A stretch of DNA of 64,000 nt, taken from positions 1 through 64,000 of the forward strand of contig CAZDJZ010000001.1 in the NCBI GenBank assembly GCA_964505785.1. Direction: 5' to 3'. This document shows, in pieces, positions 55,956 to 64,000 of the stretch; the first letter of the stretch is position 1; every line of letters starts with the position of its first letter. The translations under genes were made by a program, and so were the position numbers. Under the pieces are notes generated by a model, which was not told the origin of the DNA, did not search any database, and saw nothing but the letters and a program-made list of their open reading frames with translations. This stretch comes from CAYRTV01 sp964505785 (lineage in GTDB: Bacteria; Acidobacteriota; Aminicenantia; Aminicenantales; Aminicenantaceae).

Positions 55956-56237
55956 ATGAAACATGGGCTATGGATTCTTTTTATCAGTGCGGTCATGTTG
56001 CTCCCCGGCTGCAGCTCCGGCACCAAAGCAGCGAATGAAGTGGTGATAGAAGAAAGAGGCGGTGTGACGTATGTTCATAATCCAGTGGATCCGCTTCATC
56101 CTGATAAAACGGTGGCTTTTACCGAAGAACTGCGGATCGAACCGGAGGATTCCGGCGGAAATGTGCTCTATTCACGGCCGGGTTTTTTCCTGGTGGACGG
56201 CCGCGGCTTCCGGTTCTTTCGGCAAAGCACTCTATGA
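55956..56237 (+). pseudogene. Truncated 6-bladed propeller lipoprotein
   Basis: The frame starts MKHGLWILFISAVMLLPGC (lipobox LLPGC) and then VTYVHNPVDPLHPDKTVAF, closely following the intact propeller lipoprotein at 50565. Similarity stops after the first propeller strand at VDGRGF (about 56205), and the sequence passes straight into a degraded R1 unit (CTATGATTCCCGTCAC). The remaining propeller is absent. An in-frame ATG at 55932 inside higA is an alternative start. Confidence 0.82.
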
Positions 56238-56396
56238 TTCCCGTCACCTTGTTCCGAGAATAACATAAGGCTGGCCCAGGCCCTAGGTTTAATTCCAAAA
56301 AAAATGCAACCAACACGGCCTTTTCCTTATTAAATAGAATAGAATAGAAGAGGACGGCTGCTGTAACCCTAGTAAGCCGCTTATTGGAGAAGGGCC

Positions 56397-57011
56397 ATGA
56401 AAAAGACCATTTTTCGAATATCCGCCGGTGTCTGCATTCTTTTATTATTTTCCGCTGCTTACTCTCTGCAGAACAGCTATAGAGACCAGCGTGAAAAGCC
56501 TGAATTACTCATGGATGCTGCCGGAGTTAAACCCGGCATGCGCATTGGTGAAGCTGGTGCCGGCAGGGGATACTTGACCTTTTTCCTTTCCCGCCGGGTT
56601 GGGGGAAAAGGCATGGTCTACGCGAATGATATTGACCGGCCTTCTCTTCAAGTTCTTGTGCGGCGTATTGAAAGGGAAGGTGTACATAATATAGAAGTGA
56701 TCCTCGGGGAAGTGGCCGACCCCAAATTCCCGGTGAATGATTTGGATATGGTTGTCATGCTGCATGCCTTTCATGATTTTACGAAAAAAGAAGCCTGGCT
56801 TCGAAATGTGAAAAAATATATGAAACCCGATGCGCCGGTCGTCATCTTTGACCGCCAGAATTATCATACGGATATGAATAAAGAATTAGTCACGCAATTG
56901 GGGAATCAAGCGGGATTTGAACTGGTCCGGGCTGCTTCCCTCCATAACGGCATTTGGGTGTATATTTTGAAAATAACTACAGATAAGGAATTATATATTG
57001 AAAGGGAGTAA
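56397..57011 (+). CDS. Exported SAM-dependent methyltransferase-like protein
   Basis: 204 residues. The N-terminal 24 residues form a signal peptide or anchor (FRISAGVCILLLFSAAYS). The rest is a Rossmann methyltransferase: motif I GMRIGEAGAGRGYLTFFL, motif II acid in YANDIDRPSL, then LDMVVMLHAFHDF and APVVIFDRQNY. Predicted methyltransferases with signal peptides (COG4798-like) are known in Proteobacteria and Acidobacteriota, but SAM is not expected outside the cytoplasm, so function is puzzling. The gene has a GGAGAAGG site upstream of the ATG. Confidence 0.78.
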   Translation: MKKTIFRISAGVCILLLFSAAYSLQNSYRDQREKPELLMDAAGVKPGMRIGEAGAGRGYLTFFLSRRVGGKGMVYANDIDRPSLQVLVRRIEREGVHNIEVILGEVADPKFPVNDLDMVVMLHAFHDFTKKEAWLRNVKKYMKPDAPVVIFDRQNYHTDMNKELVTQLGNQAGFELVRAASLHNGIWVYILKITTDKELYIERE

Positions 57012-57052
57012 TGGCTGCTTAATCATAAAATGAACCTGGGAATGATTTTTTT

Positions 57053-57220
57053 CTATTTGCGCAAGAAGGGCTTAGGGATCTCGCCTTCGATTTTTTTGAT
57101 GGCTTTTGTCACTTCGACCGAATCGAAGTTATCATTGCCGATTAAGGTTTGCAGATATTCCTTTGTTTTATGAGCGTGCAGCTCCCCTAATGCCCATACC
57201 GCAATATTATTAACCCGCCG
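57053..57220 (-). pseudogene. C-terminal scrap of a HEAT-repeat protein
   Basis: About 55 codons reading RRVNNIAVWALGELHAHKTK, then EYLQTLIGNDN, then AIKKIEGEIPKPFLRK and a stop. This is the pattern of a final HEAT repeat. Upstream (from about 57221) the sequence turns into a C-run and unrelated frames. The longer frame up to 57694 is antisense to the methyltransferase at 57332 and is not protein-like. The rest of the gene is lost. Confidence 0.6.
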
Positions 57221-57331
57221 TGTCCCCCCCACCCGAGGCCGCGCATTTTCTTGACCGGAACGATCCGCTAAAACTTTTATTCTCAATAGTGTAGTATAAT
57301 GGCTGGGTGAAGACAGGAGTCGGACGAAAAA

Positions 57332-58114
57332 ATGAACACTCTGCCGGAATCGCACTACTTCGAATTTCAGGCGTCCTGGGGGCTGACGAAGCACATGGGA
57401 GGCCGGGAGGCTACAAAAGAACTGATCGAGGCCTGCCGGATTCATGAAAACTCGTATGTGCTGGATGTGGGCTCCGGTGTGGGGATTACTCCCTGCATTC
57501 TGGCTGAGAAATACGGCTGCGATGTGGTGGGTGTTGACTTGTCCGTGGATATGATCAAGCGGGCCCGGGAAAGAGCGGCCCGGAAAAATCTCAGCAATAA
57601 AATCGAGTTCACCAACGGGGATGCCCAGGCATTGCCCTTTGAGACAGGCACCTTTGACGCGGTGATGAGCGAGTCTGTAGTGGCTTTTCCGCAAGATAAA
57701 CAGAAGGTCATCCAGGAATACGCCCGCGTGACCCGTCCGGGCGGTTATGTGGGCATTAATGAAGCGACCTGGATCCAGGCGCCGCCTCCTGAATTAAAGC
57801 AATATCTGCACAAAGCCCTGGGCCAGGCCGAATTTCTAAGCCCGGGCGGCTGGAAGCAGCTGCTGATAAACGCCGGCCTGAAAAATGTTGAGGCCGGAGT
57901 TTATCAAACCAATGCTCTTAAGCAATGGAAAAGTGAAGTCAGGCAGATGGATATACGGGATTATCTAGGTGCCTGGAGCAAGTTATTATCCGTTATCATC
58001 AAGAGTCCGGAGGCCCGGCAATGGCTGAAGCAAATCGCCATCCCGCCTAAAAGCATATTTCATTTTTTCCGTTATTTCGGCTATGGACTATATGTTGGCA
58101 TGAAGCAGGGTTAG
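57332..58114 (+). CDS. SAM-dependent methyltransferase (Methyltransf_11 type)
   Basis: 260 residues. Motif I is YVLDVGSGVGITPCILAEKYG (about 47-67), followed by VVGVDLSVDMI, the motif FTNGDAQALPFETGTFDAVM and the post-motif VTRPGGYVGINEATW. It resembles cytoplasmic small-molecule methyltransferases of the UbiE/sterol-like group; the substrate is unknown. It is convergent with the AbiEii gene, and their ends overlap by 27 bp. A single gene. Confidence 0.85.
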   Translation: MNTLPESHYFEFQASWGLTKHMGGREATKELIEACRIHENSYVLDVGSGVGITPCILAEKYGCDVVGVDLSVDMIKRARERAARKNLSNKIEFTNGDAQALPFETGTFDAVMSESVVAFPQDKQKVIQEYARVTRPGGYVGINEATWIQAPPPELKQYLHKALGQAEFLSPGGWKQLLINAGLKNVEAGVYQTNALKQWKSEVRQMDIRDYLGAWSKLLSVIIKSPEARQWLKQIAIPPKSIFHFFRYFGYGLYVGMKQG

Positions 58115-58900
58115 CACATTTTTTTCCGTCAACAGGTCAATATCCTGCGGCCTTTCCAAAAAAGGCCTTACATCCTCGACGGTCCGTTTCCAGCCTGTGG
58201 ATTTAAGTTTTTGCGATAGAATATCCGTCCAGTTATTTTGATCAAGATGCGGACCTGACCAGTTGGTTTGTTTAAGGGCGTTATTGAGAAAAATAATATT
58301 AGGCCCCGGCCAGGTTGGGTCGGAAAGATACCAGAAGATATCAAACAGGTCCCGGCCTTTGACATAAGGGCGCGCCAGCAGTGCATGAAGTTTTCCGCTT
58401 AAAAGAGAAGGCTTATCATAATGCAGAATATTCAGCATAATATACCGGCGTATAACTGAGGTTACAGCGGCACCTCCACCCGGAGGGCGGCTGTCCAATT
58501 CAATTTTAATGGATAAAACCTGCCCCTGCCTCGGAGACAAACCCAGTTCATAGAGAAGTCCCGGAAACCGGATGAGTGCGGATTTGGCGGTTTTTCCCGT
58601 CTTGATTTTCATGTCAATATTATAGGCCTCGGCTTCAAACCACGGCGGGATTTTGGCGACGGCTTTATTGAATTCTTCAGAATCATCTTTTACGCTCAAA
58701 GAAAAATCCAGATCTCCAGAATAGCGGGGCAGCCGGAATAGAAACCTAAGGGCTGTGCCTCCGTGAAAGATCCAGCTTCGAAAAACACCGCTTTCCTGGA
58801 GAAACTGAAGGATCCTTGCCTGCAGATATTCACGGACCAGGCTACGGGCCTGAAGAGGATTATCTGCGTCTGTGATCATTTGCCTGATCTGCTCCTTCAT
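58088..58900 (-). CDS. AbiEii-type nucleotidyltransferase toxin
   Basis: 270 residues. The nucleotidyltransferase motif is FHGGTALRFLFRLPRYSGDLDFSL (G-G-T...D-x-D). Also seen are FPGLLYELGLSPRQGQVLSIKIELDSRPPGG and KLHALLARPYVKGRDLFDIFWYL, which are conserved in AbiEii/AbiGii toxins. Members add nucleotides to tRNA and give abortive phage resistance. It is the second gene of an operon with AbiEi (4-bp ATGA overlap). Length and motifs are complete. Confidence 0.9.
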   Translation of the reverse strand: MKEQIRQMITDADNPLQARSLVREYLQARILQFLQESGVFRSWIFHGGTALRFLFRLPRYSGDLDFSLSVKDDSEEFNKAVAKIPPWFEAEAYNIDMKIKTGKTAKSALIRFPGLLYELGLSPRQGQVLSIKIELDSRPPGGGAAVTSVIRRYIMLNILHYDKPSLLSGKLHALLARPYVKGRDLFDIFWYLSDPTWPGPNIIFLNNALKQTNWSGPHLDQNNWTDILSQKLKSTGWKRTVEDVRPFLERPQDIDLLTEKNVLTLLHANI

Positions 58901-59511
58901 GATAAAAGCTCCTCAATCAATCTTGCGGACCGGATGAGTTTGGGGCTGCCTGACCGGCGGACGATTTTTTGCAGTTCTCTGAAATCGAGATGATCAAGGT
59001 TTTGCAGCCGCAGTTCCCTGATAAATGCGGCATCATCTGATCCGGGTGTGAGATAGAGCAGGTCAATCAAAGCCTTTTCCGGTTTTGCGATAAAAGCAGT
59101 CTGCCCGCGGCCTGCTTCTTCCAGAGAATAATCAGAAAAAAGATCCCTTTTAATGTGCCTAAAAATATAATGACCGAGCGGCGTGTCAAACTTCTGCGGC
59201 CGTCCAGTCGTGACACTGATTACAGAAGGAACATATTCCGGAATGAGGCCGTAATGCTCGAGAGCGGACTGCAGACTGACATATGATCCCCTCTTTATAC
59301 GGTTGGCGATATGAAATGGATGGGGATCGGTTTTGCGGTATTGCCGGGATAAAGTATAGAGGCCCCTTCGAATTTGGATGAGTTTTCCGGCTTGAATCCA
59401 GCGGGAGAGCTGGATCCCAAGCTTGACGGAATCGGAGGAACCCGCTTTCAATAGAGAAGAAGAAAAAACCGGTTCTTTTTCAACAATACGAAGCAGCTTT
59501 TCCCATTTCAT
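58897..59511 (-). CDS. AbiEi-type antitoxin/repressor
   Basis: 204 residues. The N-terminal winged helix (SVKLGIQLSRWIQAGKLIQI, then RRGLYTLS) is followed by the AbiEi antitoxin domain (YVSLQSALEHYGLIPE, TTGRPQKFDTPLGHYIFRHI, and ALIDLLYLTPGSDD). It counters AbiEii and represses the operon through upstream inverted repeats. Such a repeat lies immediately before its ATG (59515-59542). Confidence 0.9.
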   Translation of the reverse strand: MKWEKLLRIVEKEPVFSSSLLKAGSSDSVKLGIQLSRWIQAGKLIQIRRGLYTLSRQYRKTDPHPFHIANRIKRGSYVSLQSALEHYGLIPEYVPSVISVTTGRPQKFDTPLGHYIFRHIKRDLFSDYSLEEAGRGQTAFIAKPEKALIDLLYLTPGSDDAAFIRELRLQNLDHLDFRELQKIVRRSGSPKLIRSARLIEELLS

Positions 59512-59514
59512 GGA

Positions 59515-59542
59515 ATTAATATAACAAAATTGTTATATTAAT
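59515..59542. promoter_or_regulatory. Perfect inverted repeat upstream of abiE genes, likely operator
   Basis: Two 12-bp arms (ATTAATATAACA / TGTTATATTAAT) around AAAT, ending three bases from the AbiEi start codon. AbiEi proteins are known to bind inverted repeats in their own promoter, so this is the natural candidate site. Confidence 0.75.
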
Positions 59543-59554
59543 GCAATGAAAAAT

Positions 59555-59885
59555 AGAGATGTGTCATTCTGGGGGCTCCGGAGGCAACCGGAAGAATCCC
59601 AAACGTTCTCGCCGAATGAAACCTAACCGCATCATCATGCCGAGGCAGCCTAAGATTCCCGTCGCTCCGCTCCGGGAATGACAAGAGTCTGTCATCCTGA
59701 GCGAAGTGAAGGATCCCAAACGGCTTCGTCATTGGAATCGGCTCTGTCTCATTTCAGCCGAAGCAGCTTGAGATTCTTCGTCACTTCGTTCCTCAGGATG
59801 ACATAGGTCTATCTGTTTGAACTTTGCAAAAGCAGCAAATGTCATCCCCAGGCCGCGTTAGCGGCCGTGGGGATCTTAGAGTGCT
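59555..59885. repeat. R1 hairpin block
   Basis: Units in both orientations: TAAGATTCCCG...CGGGAATGACA (59651-59683), TGTCATCCTGAG...AAGGATCCC (59691-59717), GAGATTCTTCG...AGGATGACA (59770-59802), and TCATCCCCAGGCCGC-GTTA-GCGGCC...GGGGATCTTA (59840-59879). Confidence 0.85.
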
Positions 59886-59906
59886 TCGCCTAATGACTCG
59901 TAAATG

Positions 59907-62900
59907 TCACTTCCAATCCGGCAGGCGTCCCGGCGTGTAGGGGGCGCCGATATCATTCAGTTTCTGCTCGATGTCCTTGACGTCCTGTTCCAGGATCTGT
60001 TTCAGGCGCTGGTAAATCGGGGCAAACAGCTCCTCTGTGATTTCGTAATTGTCCTTCTGGGTCTGTGTCGGGGCGGAGGTGGAGTTCCACTGCTCATAGA
60101 TAATACTGCCGACTCTCCGGGTGATGCCGGGTTCCGCGTCTATGTCCAGCTGCTGTTTCAAGGAATCGCCGTACATTTCCGTCTGAATTCCGGACAGTTC
60201 CTGTTCCAGATGGGTGATTTGTCTGTATAGGTCCTCATGGGGGACAGTGACGCTCTTCAAAGCCGCCTTGTAATGCGTGACCCGTTCATCTAAGTCTCGC
60301 AGGACGCGGGAGGCGGCAGTAACGGAATGGTTGAGCTTGCGGACTTTGCGCTGGAATTCAGCCAGAGCGGCCTTGTCTTCCGCCGGCAGGGTGGTGTTAT
60401 TGAGGGTTTTGACTTCAAACGCCGCCGGTACGGTCAGCCGGGTTTCTTCGCCGTCAACCCACTTGGACAAAAAGACCTTGTAGGTTCCGGGAAGGACAAA
60501 AGTGGAGGACGGTCCGGTTGACGTGGGATTCGCCTCCCTGGGGCTGGTCGGATTCAGAGCAGGGTACTTCAGGTCCCAGGTTGTGCGGTGGAGTCCTTTT
60601 CTAACCGGTGTCCGCAGGTGCCGTACCGCCTGGCCGTCTTCGTCCAGGATGGTGAAGATCAGATAAGGCGCCGGTTCTTTTTGTTCGGCCTGAAGATCTT
60701 CGTAAGAGGGATAATAGACCGGCTGGTCCTCTTTGGCTTTCTCCTTTTCTTCCGCTTTTCTTTTATCTTCCAAGGTCTGAACACCTTCTTTGAGATGATA
60801 AGTAAAAACGGCGGCCACCGGGGGATTCGGCACTGTAAAGTAACTTTCCCCCTGAAAGCCTTTACTCCTGGAGCCAAGCGTGCCCAGCGGTGTTTCTTCC
60901 ACAAACATCAGGGCGTCCTTGACCGGGAATATATGGCCTTCTTTGGCTAGGGTTTCCTGGGTGAGTTCCCGCATGGGGGAATAATCATCCAGAATATAGA
61001 AGCCGCGGCCGAAAGTACCCAGCACCAGATCGTTTTCCCTTTTCTGAATAGCCAGGTCGCGGACGGCGATGGTGGGAAGGCCGTTTTTCAGCTGTTTCCA
61101 GCTCTGACCGCCGTTAAGCGATACGAAAAGTGAAAATTCCGTCCCGGCGAAAAGCAGGTTTTTATTCATATGGTCTTCCGCTAAGGCATAGACCGAACCT
61201 CTTTCCGGCAGATCCGCTGCAATTGAGGCCCAGGTCTTTCCCATATCTGTGCTTTTCAGAATATAAGGCTTAAAATCGCCGCTCTTGTGATTATTGAAGG
61301 CGGCATAGACGGTGTCTCTGTCGTGATGGGAAGCGATAATGTCATTGACATATGTCCGTTCCGGCACTCCGGGGAAGTTCTCGATTTTCCGCCAGTTTTC
61401 CCCGCCGTCCTCAGTGACTTGTATGAGACCGTCGTCCGTACCCACATACAGCAGGCCTTCCTGGACAGGGGATTCGTCCAGGGCCACGATGGTCCCGTAC
61501 TGAGAAGTGGAGGCGTTTTTTGCGACAGCATCCATAGGCCAGATTTTGCCCATGACTTCGAGCTTATTGCGGTCGATCTCCCGGGTGAGGTCGCCGCTTA
61601 TGACTTCCCAGGTATTGCCGCGGTCATCACTGCGGAAGACTTTATTGGCGGCAAAGTAAATCCGGGTGTGCAGGTGCGGGCTTATCATAAGCGGGGCGTC
61701 CCAGTTCCAGCGGTAGGCGTCTTCGCCCTTTCTGGGCTTGGGCTGGATGCCCAAGCTTTCACCGCTTTGCTTGTCAAAGCGGATCAGATTGCCGTGTTGC
61801 GACTGGGCGTATACGATATTCGAATTTTTGGGATCGGCCTGGGATTCAAAGCCGTCTCCGCCCTGAGTGGTGTACCAGTCGGCATTGACGATGCCGTGGG
61901 CGCTTATGGTGCGGGAGGGGCCGCCCAGGCTGTAGTTGTCCTGGGTGCCGCCGTAAACATGATAAAACGGTTCGGCGTAATCGATCGCGACTTTATAGAA
62001 TTGCGTGACAGGAAGATTGGGCATATATTTCCAGGTTTGGCCCCGGTCAAAGGATTCATATACGCCGCCGTCATTGCCGTTAAGGTAATAATTGGTGTCC
62101 TTGGGATTAATCCACAGGGCATGGCTGTCCCAGTGCTTGCTGCGGTCACCGAGAGCTTCCCAGTTTTTACCGCCGTCGTCGGTGACCTGGAGGAATGTAT
62201 CCATGGAATAGACCCGGTCTTTGTCTTTGGGGTCGCAAAAGATTTCATTATAGTAATTGCCTGAAGAGGTGTAGCTGCTGCGTTTTTCCCAGGAGGCGCC
62301 GCCGTTGAGGCTCCTAAAGAAACCGCCCTGGCCGCGCTTGGCTTCGACAATGGCATACATGTAGTCCGGGTCGGCCGGAGAAATGTCCATGCCGATCCGG
62401 CCTTTATCGCCGTGGGGAAGTCCTTTATTTATCTTTTTCCAGGTCTTCCCGGCGTCGGTGGACTTATAGATTCCCGATTCCGGGCCGCCGTCTATAAGAG
62501 TGAACACACGCCGACGCCGCTGGTGGGCCGTGGCGTAAACAATATCCGGGTTGCGGGGGTCGAAGTGCACTTCATTGACCCCGGTGTGTTCGCTGATGGT
62601 GAGAACCGCTTCCCAGTTCTCTCCGCCGTCGGTGGTTTTATACAGGCCGCGGTCGCAGCCGGCGCTCCACAGCGGGCCGTAGGCCGCCGCGTAGACGACA
62701 TTGGAATCCCTGGGATCAACCCTGATCATGCCGATATGTTCGGAGTTTTTAAGCCCCATATGGGTCCAGGATTGTCCGCTGTCGGTGGATTTATATACAC
62801 CGTCACCGTATGCGACGCTTCTCTGGTTGTTGTTCTCTCCGGTTCCCACCCAGATGATGTGGGAATGATTGGGGTCCATGGTGACACAGCCGATGGAATA

Positions 62901-63206
62901 AGAACCCTGGTTGTCGAATATGGGCGTAAAGGTGGTTCCCGCGTTTATGGTCTTCCAGACGCCGCCGGATGCGGCGGCCACGTAGAATTCGCTGGGGTTC
63001 TCCGGATTGACAGCGAAATCCGCGATACGGCCGGAGGTCAGCGCCGGCCCGATGGACCGGAGTTTGAAAGCATTGAGTGACAGGTCCGTCACGGGATCTG
63101 CATCATTGCCGGCATTCTTTTTCTGAGCACTTGCAAAGCTGAGAAAAGGCGAGCATAGTAAAATAATAAGAAATAAACTACTTAATTTAAAAACAGTTTT
63201 TTTCAC
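59907..63206 (-). CDS. Large secreted BNR/VPS10-like beta-propeller protein
   Basis: 1099 residues from a GTG start at 63206 (AAAGGAG seven bases upstream); a longer frame from 63239 lacks this support. The signal peptide ends FLSFASAQ. Residues about 40-720 are two propellers with many Asp-box/BNR repeats (KTINAGTTFTPIF, KSTDSGQSWTHMG, KTTDGGENWEAV, ESFDRGQTWKYM, VTEDGGENWRKI). This is the VPS10/sortilin-like and glycosidase-type fold (BNR_repeat, GH74-like). The C-terminal part has a beta domain and a helical tail (LNHSVTAASRVLRDLDERV). Such proteins are numerous in Acidobacteriota; substrate and activity are undefined. A single gene. Confidence 0.85.
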   Translation of the reverse strand: MKKTVFKLSSLFLIILLCSPFLSFASAQKKNAGNDADPVTDLSLNAFKLRSIGPALTSGRIADFAVNPENPSEFYVAAASGGVWKTINAGTTFTPIFDNQGSYSIGCVTMDPNHSHIIWVGTGENNNQRSVAYGDGVYKSTDSGQSWTHMGLKNSEHIGMIRVDPRDSNVVYAAAYGPLWSAGCDRGLYKTTDGGENWEAVLTISEHTGVNEVHFDPRNPDIVYATAHQRRRRVFTLIDGGPESGIYKSTDAGKTWKKINKGLPHGDKGRIGMDISPADPDYMYAIVEAKRGQGGFFRSLNGGASWEKRSSYTSSGNYYNEIFCDPKDKDRVYSMDTFLQVTDDGGKNWEALGDRSKHWDSHALWINPKDTNYYLNGNDGGVYESFDRGQTWKYMPNLPVTQFYKVAIDYAEPFYHVYGGTQDNYSLGGPSRTISAHGIVNADWYTTQGGDGFESQADPKNSNIVYAQSQHGNLIRFDKQSGESLGIQPKPRKGEDAYRWNWDAPLMISPHLHTRIYFAANKVFRSDDRGNTWEVISGDLTREIDRNKLEVMGKIWPMDAVAKNASTSQYGTIVALDESPVQEGLLYVGTDDGLIQVTEDGGENWRKIENFPGVPERTYVNDIIASHHDRDTVYAAFNNHKSGDFKPYILKSTDMGKTWASIAADLPERGSVYALAEDHMNKNLLFAGTEFSLFVSLNGGQSWKQLKNGLPTIAVRDLAIQKRENDLVLGTFGRGFYILDDYSPMRELTQETLAKEGHIFPVKDALMFVEETPLGTLGSRSKGFQGESYFTVPNPPVAAVFTYHLKEGVQTLEDKRKAEEKEKAKEDQPVYYPSYEDLQAEQKEPAPYLIFTILDEDGQAVRHLRTPVRKGLHRTTWDLKYPALNPTSPREANPTSTGPSSTFVLPGTYKVFLSKWVDGEETRLTVPAAFEVKTLNNTTLPAEDKAALAEFQRKVRKLNHSVTAASRVLRDLDERVTHYKAALKSVTVPHEDLYRQITHLEQELSGIQTEMYGDSLKQQLDIDAEPGITRRVGSIIYEQWNSTSAPTQTQKDNYEITEELFAPIYQRLKQILEQDVKDIEQKLNDIGAPYTPGRLPDWK

Positions 63207-63439
63207 GGAAAACTCCTTTAGGATTGTTTTTTGATACATTGAATTGTCATGATAATGCTAACCTGAACTATTCATAAAAAAATTGCGATGTTTTTGCAAT
63301 TCTTTTATATCAACGATTAACATGATTTTTATTGAAAGTTCAAATGGAAAGTTTTTCATTTTCCCATTTATATTATAATAATCGCAATTTTTTTACCCTT
63401 CGAGCGGGCCGACTCTCACCGCATCTGCCGGCTTGCAGC

Positions 63440-63740
63440 TCCTCGTGGAAGCGCTGTCTAAGATCCTTTGTCGCTATGCTCCTCAGGACGACAATAAATG
63501 AACGTATTGTCGTCGTCTGCGGCAATCTCGACCTGTGAATAATCCAGGTTAATAATTAAGAGTGTATATACATATCCGATGCAGTTATATATGTCAATAC
63601 CAGCGCTATGTCATCCTGAGGAGAGAAGCGACGTAAGGATCTGTGCTGCTTCGGGAGATGTATCGGTGCCGTGCTGCCGAACGAAGCAGTCTAAGATCCC
63701 CTTGGCCGCTGCGCGGCCTGGGGATGACAGACGTATATCA
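63440..63740. repeat. R1 hairpin block
   Basis: CTAAGATCCTTTG...CTCAGGACGACA (63459-63494), GTCATCCTGAGG...GTAAGGATCT (63611-63642), and CTAAGATCCCCTTGGCCGC...GCGGCCTGGGGATGACA (63690-63729). The region 63207-63439 before it is AT-rich with no gene seen. Confidence 0.82.
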
Positions 63741-63793
63741 AAAAGTTTTTGCCGCTTTTGTAACGAGCCGATGAAAACATCGAATCGGGAAAA

Positions 63794-63838
63794 AACGCAA
63801 AGAACGCGATAAACGCGATGAACGCAATGAACGCGAGC
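63794..63838. repeat. Five 9-bp tandem repeats (AACGCgatg type)
   Basis: Units AACGCAAAG, AACGCGATA, AACGCGATG, AACGCAATG and AACGCGAGC in direct succession, about 70 bp upstream of the last gene. Confidence 0.85.
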
Positions 63839-63906
63839 GGAGCGAGGACTGAAACACACAATAGAATACTCCGTATAACCAAGTAGAAGACAAAATGGAG
63901 GTCAAC

Positions 63907-64000
63907 ATGAAAAAATATGTGTTATTGATTCTTATTCTGTTTATAATCGCGATCACTGCTCCGGCGTTTGCGGCTGCCCCGCTGCAGACGTCGCTGGTCC
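63907..64000 (+). CDS. Start of a secreted protein, cut by the window edge
   Basis: Only 31 codons are visible. MKKYVLLILILFIIAITAPA followed by FAAAPLQTS is a clear Sec signal peptide with an AxA-type cleavage site. GGAGG stands seven bases before the ATG. The function cannot be judged. Confidence 0.7.
   Translation, partial: MKKYVLLILILFIIAITAPAFAAAPLQTSLV

Noticed and set aside
57221..57694. Upstream part of the minus-strand frame ending at 57053
   Set aside because: Antisense to the methyltransferase at 57332; only the last 55 or so codons look like a real (HEAT) protein end.
12361..63740. R1 arrays as a CRISPR array
   Set aside because: Spacing and unit length are irregular, units occur in both orientations and vary in the stem, and no cas gene is present.

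Overview
The window looks like bacterial chromosome from an Acidobacteriota/Aminicenantota-type lineage. The signs are an Oar-like TonB-dependent receptor with a carboxypeptidase-regulatory N-terminus, a GWxTD-type protein, 6-bladed propeller lipoproteins, a LuxR/TolB-like/TPR membrane regulator, a remnant of a 'VWFA-related' protein, and large secreted BNR/VPS10-like and S9 proteases. This is a judgement from protein style by eye; no marker gene or rRNA is present.

Region 1 (1-12.3 kb) is a defence island. Its first 9 kb are clearly more AT-rich than the rest. It holds a DpnII-type restriction-modification set (DpnM-like methylase cut by the window edge, DpnII nuclease, N4/N6 methylase), a GC-richer insertion sequence, a DUF262-HNH-AlbA_2 fusion, a NACHT NTPase with a nuclease-like N-terminus, and an overlapping pair of a SAM methyltransferase and a PLD-SF2 helicase. 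A diverged copy of that last pair, with the helicase half missing, lies at 27.5-28.9 kb.

Region 2 (13-32.8 kb) is mostly envelope and secreted functions. It has a LuxR/TolB/TPR regulator divergent from a TonB receptor, an S9 peptidase, a probable three-gene operon (sulfatase-like-TPR, HEAT lipoprotein, GWxTD-TPR), an MFS transporter flanked by short inverted repeats, RNA 3'-phosphate cyclase and a lipoprotein hydrolase.

Region 3 (32.8-50.5 kb) is a repeat-rich mosaic. Intact genes (DUF4143 ATPase, transglutaminase-like protein, wHTH/membrane module, GH43, PKD/HExxH protein, CDF transporters, DUF4389, threonine synthase, Kef antiporter) are separated by two dispersed non-coding repeat families. 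R1 units are short hairpins with conserved flanks (CTAAGAT / ATGACA) and variable but self-complementary stems. R2 units are about 120-140 bp and start with GCGGTCTGGCCGC. Gene fragments end at or near these units. A 1300-bp near-identical inverted repeat carrying the CDF gene (42913-44212 and 48821-50120) encloses 4.6 kb. A 203-bp direct repeat encloses another 4.8 kb. A 237-bp MITE-like element with a 7-bp target duplication sits inside one R1 block.

Region 4 (50.5-64 kb) holds a propeller lipoprotein and its truncated paralogue, a frameshifted CopA-CopB-like multicopper oxidase, three toxin-antitoxin modules (RHH/PIN, HigBA, AbiEi/AbiEii), two methyltransferases (one with a signal peptide), a large secreted BNR/VPS10-like propeller protein, and the start of another secreted protein at the right edge. 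No tRNA, rRNA, CRISPR array, reverse transcriptase or phage structural gene was seen.
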